A stretch of 57,110 nucleotides of DNA from CAYLMG01 sp964493425 (GTDB taxonomy: Bacteria; Planctomycetota; Phycisphaerae; Sedimentisphaerales; Anaerobacaceae). The DNA lies in assembly GCA_964493425.1 (NCBI GenBank), contig CAZBMW010000017.1:1-57110 (forward strand), written 5' to 3'. Position numbers and translations under genes: made by a program. Below are positions 50,872 through 57,110 of the stretch, piece by piece. Under the pieces are notes generated by a model. It worked only from the letters and a program-made list of their open reading frames with translations. It ran no database searches and was not told where the DNA came from. The stretch's first letter is position 1, and the number at the start of each line of letters is the position of its first letter.

Positions 50872-53800
50872 TGAGATTTGCCCGCAGATTTCTTATTTTC
50901 AGCTACGGTCTATTTACCATCGCCGCACAAACACTGCTCTTTCGCGAATTTCTAACCAGCTTCGAAGGTAATGACATCAGCGTCGGAATATTTTTTGCAT
51001 CATGGTTCTTATGGGTCGGGCTGTCGGCGATTGTAGTCTACAGGCTCCGGGCTTTCACTGAGATTCTGGTACGCAGAATCGAATTTTTGTTTCTATGTTA
51101 TCTGCCGGCATTTGTCCTGCAATCGGTATTGATTATCCAGGCACGCCAGATTGCCGGTGCTGAACATTTCGCATTACTGCCGATGCGCACGATAGTGCTA
51201 CTCTCAATAATCGTCAACGCACCGGTAAGTATTATCACCGGGCTTTTATTTCCCACAGCTTGTCGCTGGGTCCGCCAGGACGAACAGGCGGCTGTTTCAC
51301 AAGTATACATCCTCGAAGCCGCAGGCAGCTTTGCCGGCGGGCTGGGGACAACCTTACTTTTGGCTTTCGGAGCAGGTTCCGCAAGGCTTTCCTTTATTAT
51401 CGCATTTGTTGTTGCGCTATCGGCAGCTTTAGTTCAGCTCGCCAAATTAAGAGAGCAGCTTCCGCATACAAACGAATCCCAAAGATTTAAACATTTATGG
51501 ATTGGCCGTTTCGCCGCACAGATGTTTGTATTTTCTCTGCCGGTGGTTTTGATTCTTAGTCTGGCCAATGGCGTCGACAAAAGTATCAGCCGACACATTC
51601 GCTCATTGAAATGGACTCTGCCGGCATCAAAACAAAATCCGGTCGGCTCTTTCTATACCGCCCAGGCAGAATATCTTTACGGCAGCTATGCCGGCCAATG
51701 GATAGTGTATCGACAGGGCAGCTTTATAGAATCGCTGCCGGAGCAAAGCAATACCGGCAAAATAGCAGCTATCGCCTTATGCCAGAGACCTGAGGCCGAA
51801 AGAATCTTAGTCATCGGCTCGGGATTAGGCCTCTGTCAACAATTTCTCAAGCTCGAACATCTCGAAAAAGTAATGTGGGCACACAGCGATAATGAGTACA
51901 TTCGTAAAATTAACGAGGCCTTGCCATCCGAGCTCAGAGTAACCGATAAAAGACTTGAACCACTCTCCGGTGACATCCGTACATTCCTTACGGGCAAAAG
52001 ACAGGCCTTTGACATTATAATTGTAAATCTGCCGGACGCTACAAGCTCAGCGTTGAACAGATATTTTACATATCAGTTTTACCAGCAGGTAAAAGGGGCA
52101 TTAAGAAACGACGGTGTTTTTACGATTCGCATCTCCGGCGGTGAGAATATTATCGGCAGAGAACTCGTCAACCTCGGTGCCTCAACAAAATCTACCCTAC
52201 AAAAAGTATTTCCCAAACTTGAACTTGTCCCGGGAGAAGATACGTGGTTCATAGCATCCGACGCCGAAGATATAACAGGCAATCCCGGCACATTAAAGAG
52301 TAGATTCTCAAAGATACCAGGTGCCGCTGAAATCCTTCCGCCTGATGCGCTGTTTTCAGTTTATCTGCCGGAGCGGGCAGAGATTGCAATGGCAGAGTAT
52401 GACAAGGCTGATTTGCCGCAACGGCTCCTTATCAACCAGGATTCAAGACCGCTGACACATTTATACAGTCTGCTGCTCACAGCAAAACAGTCAGGCGCAA
52501 CAGTAACGAAATTTGTCGGGTATCTTGCCTTAGCCGGTCCTCTTATCTTTTTTGTTCCAATTCTTGTTTTGATGGCGCTGCGCACTTTATATATTCTCAA
52601 TACGCGCGGGAAAAACGAGATTCAACACAAACCAAGTTTCGACAGCGCATTTCTTGCATTCAGTGCAGGTCTATTGGGAATTGGAGTTGTCATTGTCCTG
52701 ATGTACCTTTATCAAACCCGGTTCGGCTCGCTATATCTGCACATCGGCGTTATCTCTTCTGTTTTTATGCTCGGTATGACTGCCGGTGCTGCATCTGCCA
52801 GAAGCCTGCTGTCAAAGGTAAAAAAATACCAGCCGGAATCAATATTAATTGCTGTGATATCCATTCACACACTACTTCTGGCTATAATTGCTTACTGGCC
52901 TTTCACACAGTACAGACTCGGAACCGGCGCTACAAGCAGCATATTCGAGCCGATGCATCTGATTTTCGCAATTGCTTTCCTGCTTTGCGGTCTTTGCGCC
53001 GGCTGTTACTTTCCTATTGCAGCAAGAAAACTTACTGATGCAGATTTTGAGACCGGCCAGGCCGGCAGCAGGCTCGAAACCGCCGACCATCTCGGAGCCT
53101 GTGCGGGAGGACTGTTTACAAGTCTCTTACTTGTACCTGTGCTTGGGACGAAACTGACGGTGTTCGTACTCATTCTGCTTTTACTGGCAAATATCCCCGC
53201 TGCCGTTATGAAGATATATAAGCCGGAAATAATTTATCGACGGGCTAAAACAGCAAACCTTCCGCTAACAATCGGCTACTTTTTATTCGGTATAGGCGCA
53301 TCTGTTATCATATGCTCGAACATTATTACAATGACACGTATGGCAACAGAAACTTTTCCACAATACAAGACGCAAGCTTTGGCAGGACAACTACAGGTCA
53401 AACCTATGTCGAAAACTGTCGATAGCAAAACTATCAACTACTTTAATGTCTATGAAAGCACAGATAAGCTTAAAGGCTACATTTTTAACTCCAGCCAGTT
53501 AGCCGATGAAGTGCGCGGCTATGGCGGTAAGATAAATCTCGCTGTTTATACCGACATAACCGGCAAACTCATTGACTTTCAAATTCTCAGCTCCAACGAG
53601 ACACCGCGATATCTCGAGCGCGCTATGGCCAATAAGCAGCTTTTAAAAGGCCGACAACTTCTTGCCGCTGAGTCGTTTGCGGGTATCGCCGCTGTAACAG
53701 GTGCTACTATCAGTTACAAGGCCATAACTTCAGCTCTGCAATTATCAACGAACAGATTCTTTGATAAGGTCATCACCAAAGAGCCGCGAACCGCCAGCAG

Positions 53801-54800
53801 AGAAAAAATCACCCAGTTTGCATATGACAAAGCGGGCATATATCTTATTATCGCATTTATTCTCAGCCTGATTGTAATCTACTTCGGAGGGTTCTGGAGC
53901 AGATTTTTCGTTTTATGCTTCAACCTCGTAGCAGGAGGTTTACTCCTAAACTGCCAGTATTCGACCTGGCAGGCTACAACGTTATTATCGATAAAGCTAC
54001 CCGCGCCGGCCTTGACCGGAGCATTTCTACTCGCCTTAGCAATACCGGCTGTTACGCTAATTATCGGCAACATTTATTGTGGATACCTCTGCCCGTTTGG
54101 AGCATTGCAGGAGCTTATCAGCTATCTAAGACCAAAAAAATTGAGACCTTTAATACCGGCAGAAAAACTTCGAACGGCTTGCTTTTTCAAATATATAATT
54201 CTTTTCATCCTTATCACTGCCTTCTTTATCTGGCGCAAACAGGATACGCTCAAAACGGATGTGCTCATCGGTATATTTACAGCTATGGATGGGTTCTTAC
54301 TTCTTGTGATTTCCATTATAGCCACTGCAGGAGCATTCTTTTACACACGCTTCTGGTGTCGCTATTTGTGTCCAGCCGGTGCTTTTCTTGCACTGCTCAA
54401 CAGAATAGCGATTCTGAAAAAATACCTGCCGGCAAAAAGATACGGCAGATGCGATTTCGGCCTTACCGCCGCAGAACACTCCGACTGCATACATTGTGAC
54501 CGATGCCGTTATGTAATTAACGCACCAAGAGAAAAAGAATCTTCCACTGACGCTTACTCGATGAATCAGCTCCTAGGCCGTTACTTTGTGCCTATTGTGG
54601 CCGCTGTAACAATATTTTTGTCAGCTGCTACAATAAAAATAGGCCTAAAAAATATACCCAAAAGCTACAGCCCACCAAAAACAACAATCTCATCAGGCAT
54701 AGGCCGGACCAGGGATGTGGACATAGAGCAAATTCGCAAAATGATAAAAGAAAATAAACTGTCAGACAAAGAAGCTGAATACTACAGAAAAATTGAATGA
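50871..54800 (+). CDS. 1309-aa membrane fusion: spermidine-synthase-like, FMN-binding and NosR-type Fe-S domains
   Basis: An exceptionally long polytopic protein. Part 1 (about 1-210): transmembrane helices. Part 2 (about 230-500): a methyltransferase/spermidine-synthase-like fold with VIGSGLGLCQQFLKL and NLPDATSSALNRYFTYQFYQ. Part 3 (about 545-810): a second set of helices. Part 4 (about 835-970): an RnfG/NosR-type FMN-binding domain with the covalent-flavin motif TGATIS. Part 5 (about 980-1309): helices and NapH/NosR-like CGYLCPFGALQE, CRYLCPAGAFLA and CIHCDRCRY, 4Fe-4S ligands. It starts in the TAATG overlap with the lipoprotein gene. It would carry electrons across the membrane to a periplasmic flavin. 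Confidence 0.88.
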   Translation: MRFARRFLIFSYGLFTIAAQTLLFREFLTSFEGNDISVGIFFASWFLWVGLSAIVVYRLRAFTEILVRRIEFLFLCYLPAFVLQSVLIIQARQIAGAEHFALLPMRTIVLLSIIVNAPVSIITGLLFPTACRWVRQDEQAAVSQVYILEAAGSFAGGLGTTLLLAFGAGSARLSFIIAFVVALSAALVQLAKLREQLPHTNESQRFKHLWIGRFAAQMFVFSLPVVLILSLANGVDKSISRHIRSLKWTLPASKQNPVGSFYTAQAEYLYGSYAGQWIVYRQGSFIESLPEQSNTGKIAAIALCQRPEAERILVIGSGLGLCQQFLKLEHLEKVMWAHSDNEYIRKINEALPSELRVTDKRLEPLSGDIRTFLTGKRQAFDIIIVNLPDATSSALNRYFTYQFYQQVKGALRNDGVFTIRISGGENIIGRELVNLGASTKSTLQKVFPKLELVPGEDTWFIASDAEDITGNPGTLKSRFSKIPGAAEILPPDALFSVYLPERAEIAMAEYDKADLPQRLLINQDSRPLTHLYSLLLTAKQSGATVTKFVGYLALAGPLIFFVPILVLMALRTLYILNTRGKNEIQHKPSFDSAFLAFSAGLLGIGVVIVLMYLYQTRFGSLYLHIGVISSVFMLGMTAGAASARSLLSKVKKYQPESILIAVISIHTLLLAIIAYWPFTQYRLGTGATSSIFEPMHLIFAIAFLLCGLCAGCYFPIAARKLTDADFETGQAGSRLETADHLGACAGGLFTSLLLVPVLGTKLTVFVLILLLLANIPAAVMKIYKPEIIYRRAKTANLPLTIGYFLFGIGASVIICSNIITMTRMATETFPQYKTQALAGQLQVKPMSKTVDSKTINYFNVYESTDKLKGYIFNSSQLADEVRGYGGKINLAVYTDITGKLIDFQILSSNETPRYLERAMANKQLLKGRQLLAAESFAGIAAVTGATISYKAITSALQLSTNRFFDKVITKEPRTASREKITQFAYDKAGIYLIIAFILSLIVIYFGGFWSRFFVLCFNLVAGGLLLNCQYSTWQATTLLSIKLPAPALTGAFLLALAIPAVTLIIGNIYCGYLCPFGALQELISYLRPKKLRPLIPAEKLRTACFFKYIILFILITAFFIWRKQDTLKTDVLIGIFTAMDGFLLLVISIIATAGAFFYTRFWCRYLCPAGAFLALLNRIAILKKYLPAKRYGRCDFGLTAAEHSDCIHCDRCRYVINAPREKESSTDAYSMNQLLGRYFVPIVAAVTIFLSAATIKIGLKNIPKSYSPPKTTISSGIGRTRDVDIEQIRKMIKENKLSDKEAEYYRKIE

Positions 54801-54918
54801 AATTCAAAAACAACTTTGTTAAAAAACATATTAACGACAAAAATCACTAATCAGCCACATAATTAGAGTACTCTCATCCGACTCCAAGAATATTTTTGTG
54901 GTGACATATTGTACAAAA

Positions 54919-54950
54919 ATAAAAAAGGCTGGCCATTATAAACCAGCCTT
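54919..54950 (-). terminator. Rho-independent terminator of the outer-membrane protein gene
   Basis: On the minus strand AAGGCTGG and CCAGCCTT form an 8-bp stem (arms 54943-54950 and 54925-54932) followed by TTTTATTTTTG. It lies about 30 bp past the stop at 54980 and also separates the gene from the convergent AmmeMemoRadiSam operon. Confidence 0.8.
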
Positions 54951-54979
54951 CTTGCCAATATGTAAAAAATCTCATCTAT

Positions 54980-55798
54980 TTAGAAAGTATACTTTACCGC
55001 CAAGCTTACCCAGGTCTCATCCTTATCATCATTGACCGAATCATCGAAAGTAATCTGATGGTAAATACCCGGTGTAAAGGCGAGGTTGTTGCCAAGGTCA
55101 AAATCCGTCGAGATACCCAATACCATATTTGACCAGTCCTGGTCAACATTACCGCCGCCGGGATGAACTCCGTCATTATAAATAAACTCGGAGTGAAGAT
55201 TGAATACCCGCTCCTGCCCTTCCATTATGGGGCAGGAAGTTTTGAGGGCATAATCAAGCATAAAGATATGCGCCCAGCCTGAAGCTGTACCATTAGACTT
55301 CGGAGACCCAACGGCTGTCCCGCTATTCGCAGGCCAGAGTTTAACAATGCAGTATCTCGGCACCAAACCTTCTATCTGGAAAAGGTTAGGCCAGGAGAAA
55401 AGACCATGAACCTCCTGCAAATCAACACTCTCCGCCGAATGACTGCTCATATCAGGATAGTTATAATATCTGTAACCAAACATATAGTCGGTTGCATACC
55501 GCTCATCGTCAAACAAACGATTGCGGTAATAGACAGTATAATCCCATCTCTCGCCGTTTTCATATTTATCCGAATTGGCCCTGTGGGCTGTTACATTTAT
55601 CCCAAAACCGGTTCCATACAAATCGAGGTCAATAAAAGGATGAATTGCACTTTTGTCCCCATAAACATCGAAGCCGCGCCATATATATTTGCTGTCATAG
55701 ATAATACCGACCGCACCATGCAGCTCTTCGGCAAGGGCAGATACAAAACCGCCTGTACAAATCAAAATCAAAACACTCAACAAAATAACTTTTTTCAT
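54980..55798 (-). CDS. Outer-membrane beta-barrel protein, TorF-like
   Basis: A 272-aa protein with a signal peptide (about 1-23, ending SALAEE) and alternating hydrophobic/polar strands ending in VSLAVKYTF, the C-terminal Phe typical of outer-membrane barrels. The phrase SKYIWRGFDVYGDK (about 36-49) resembles the opening of TorF-type putative porins. ATG at 55798 with AAGGAGAG about 5 nt upstream. It has its own terminator and is separated from the next gene by 179 bp. Substrate unknown. Confidence 0.8.
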   Translation of the reverse strand: MKKVILLSVLILICTGGFVSALAEELHGAVGIIYDSKYIWRGFDVYGDKSAIHPFIDLDLYGTGFGINVTAHRANSDKYENGERWDYTVYYRNRLFDDERYATDYMFGYRYYNYPDMSSHSAESVDLQEVHGLFSWPNLFQIEGLVPRYCIVKLWPANSGTAVGSPKSNGTASGWAHIFMLDYALKTSCPIMEGQERVFNLHSEFIYNDGVHPGGGNVDQDWSNMVLGISTDFDLGNNLAFTPGIYHQITFDDSVNDDKDETWVSLAVKYTF

Positions 55799-55977
55799 AT
55801 TCAGCTCTCCTTAAAAATTCAAACTAAAGATTCCGCCCTATTTATACATAAAATTAGTACCTTAAATCTCCCCCCGGATTGCCAAAAGTGTAACAGGAAA
55901 CGGTGACAAGTCAAACAAAAAAACCTGAATTTTTTTTATAATTTTTTAATATGATAACTACCTGCTGATAAATGCCG

Positions 55978-57110
55978 TTAAAAGCTGTATCTGACAGCCG
56001 TGTAAATATTCGTGTTATTCTCGAACTGTCCAAAAAACGTATGGGGATAATCACCGAAGAAAATATTAGCGCCGGCTTCAACGGCCAGATTATCACTGAC
56101 CTTGTAGTGAACGTTTGGCCTCATATGAACATCCCTATCCGTCGGTGAAAAATAGGTAAATAAAGAAAGGCGAAGATTCTGATTTAATAAAAGCTTCGTT
56201 AAACGCAGTGTCAAAAGCCCCCTGTGCTGGTCTCTCGCAGGCCCGGAGGTAAGATTTGCCTTGTACTGGCTGTAATTCAGCATCTGCTCGACATAATATT
56301 GAACACCAGCCGTGAAATCTTTGCCCACTTCCTGACTATAACCGGCAAGATACCTTAATTCGGAGTTATTAATGAGAGGATTCTTGCCGCTCTGGTCATC
56401 CGCAGACTCGTAATAGCCTAATTCAAGATTACCGATTCCTCTGCCAACGGCACCGCGAACACTGGCACCATAAACGTTAAGGTCAGGAAAAATCGACAGG
56501 CCAGCCGAAGTTTGTCCACCCGGTGACTTCCAGAATCCGCGATAAGCATACATAGCCAGCTCATAATTATTAACGTTCTTATAAACCCTCGCGGCAATCT
56601 CGGAATCTCTTATCCACCGGTTCGGCCTGTCCGTATGAACCTTTGCATCCTGGCCGGCAATCCTGCCAAGCGTCGAGCTCCAGTACGAAAGTCTTTCGCC
56701 CCTTATGAAATTATCAGGGTCAAACTGGGGAGTATAAACAATATCAAGATTTGCAAAGTCGCCGAACAAGCTAACCTTCAATGCATCGGATGGTGCCTTT
56801 AAATACTCATCATCTCTTCCAATGAAAAACGATTGCCAGTCTTTGGGAAAAAGGTCGTTAATAAAAACCAGATCGCCCGTCCCCCAGGTCAGGACCTGCC
56901 GGCCGACCTTTAAGTCCATAAAGTCAAAAGGCCTTGTGAACAGCCACGCCTCGCGGAGCTGAAAATCAGCCTGCTCGGTAACCAGGTCACCGAAAATATC
57001 ACCTTTAACCTTCAAATCAGCCCAGTCCAGATAAGATGCCAAATCGAGCTGCAGCCGGTTCTCCATAATCGACATATCTTTTTCGTATTTGTCTTTACGC
57101 AGCCTGTATC
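55978..57110 (-). CDS. Outer-membrane porin-like protein, DUF1302-type, truncated by the window
   Basis: The frame is open to the right edge (residues upstream of the first internal Met at 57075 continue YRLRKDKYEKD), so the start is outside the window. At least 377 residues are present. The visible part is a beta-barrel: repeated aromatic-capped strands, GRQVLTWGTGDLVFINDLFP (the DUF1302-like phrase), and a terminal AVRYSF. It is probably an outer-membrane protein for hydrophobic or small solutes; the gene to its right is not seen. No transcription signal can be assigned. Confidence 0.78.
   Translation of the reverse strand, partial: YRLRKDKYEKDMSIMENRLQLDLASYLDWADLKVKGDIFGDLVTEQADFQLREAWLFTRPFDFMDLKVGRQVLTWGTGDLVFINDLFPKDWQSFFIGRDDEYLKAPSDALKVSLFGDFANLDIVYTPQFDPDNFIRGERLSYWSSTLGRIAGQDAKVHTDRPNRWIRDSEIAARVYKNVNNYELAMYAYRGFWKSPGGQTSAGLSIFPDLNVYGASVRGAVGRGIGNLELGYYESADDQSGKNPLINNSELRYLAGYSQEVGKDFTAGVQYYVEQMLNYSQYKANLTSGPARDQHRGLLTLRLTKLLLNQNLRLSLFTYFSPTDRDVHMRPNVHYKVSDNLAVEAGANIFFGDYPHTFFGQFENNTNIYTAVRYSF

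Noticed and set aside
1..57110. CRISPR arrays, tRNA, rRNA, integrases or insertion sequences
   Set aside because: I saw no regularly spaced repeats with variable spacers, no cloverleaf-like or rRNA sequence, and no transposase or integrase gene. The 27-bp tandem repeats at 42273 have no spacers.

Overview
The window looks like a chromosomal segment of a Planctomycetota bacterium, most likely of the Phycisphaerae/Sedimentisphaerales type. The basis is indirect. It carries a pseudopilin-like protein with the planctomycete C-terminal DG element, three proteins ending in the EF-hand/dockerin-like tail with a G/A-x-W end that is common in that group, arginine/serine-rich secreted proteins with a Tyr/Trp-rich block, and an AmmeMemoRadiSam locus. 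No rRNA or tRNA gene is visible, so the taxonomy is inference.

Layout. (1) 1-141: the 3' end of a secreted protein, apparently frameshifted, closed by a strong terminator. (2) 514-12377, minus strand: a complete type II secretion (T2SS) gene set reading E-F-G-H-I-J-K-L-M-C-D, preceded by a small secreted Spy/CpxP-like protein. (3) 12620-16894: hisH-hisF (minus), glmS with a consensus promoter and structured leader (plus), and an orphan pseudopilin-like protein. (4) 16930-29562, minus strand: a second, diverged T2SS set in exactly the same order, driven by a textbook sigma70 promoter at 29639-29667. (5) 30180-34011: three secreted or lipoprotein genes: glycine zipper, seven-repeat beta-propeller with dockerin-like tail, and an RS-rich plus TPR protein. 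(6) 34447-38273: a compact four-gene operon encoding an XRE-like HTH protein, a tRNA-dependent cyclodipeptide synthase (CDPS), an SSS-family sodium/solute symporter and a YkgJ-type cysteine-cluster protein. (7) 38397-41675: an AT-richer accessory stretch with small unknown genes and a sigma factor / small protein / ImmA-IrrE protease operon. (8) 41676-42355: a non-coding block with a promoter-like site, a run of GGAGG-bearing hairpins and several repeat types. (9) 42356-47644: a 1762-aa subtilase with two beta-helix domains and a dockerin-like C-terminus. (10) 48096-54800: an AmmeMemoRadiSam operon in which MEMO and AMMECR1 are fused into a lipoprotein and the last gene is a 1309-aa membrane redox fusion. 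(11) 54980-57110: two outer-membrane-type proteins, the second cut by the window edge.

How the parts may work together. The two T2SS sets would export folded proteins across the outer membrane; the dockerin-tailed proteins in the same window are plausible substrates or surface-assembly partners (inference). The most novel-looking systems are the CDPS operon (a cyclodipeptide pathway with its own putative transporter, regulator and metal-cluster protein) and the AmmeMemoRadiSam operon, whose architecture suggests that this still unexplained system works at the outer face of the membrane and receives electrons there through an FMN/Fe-S membrane protein.
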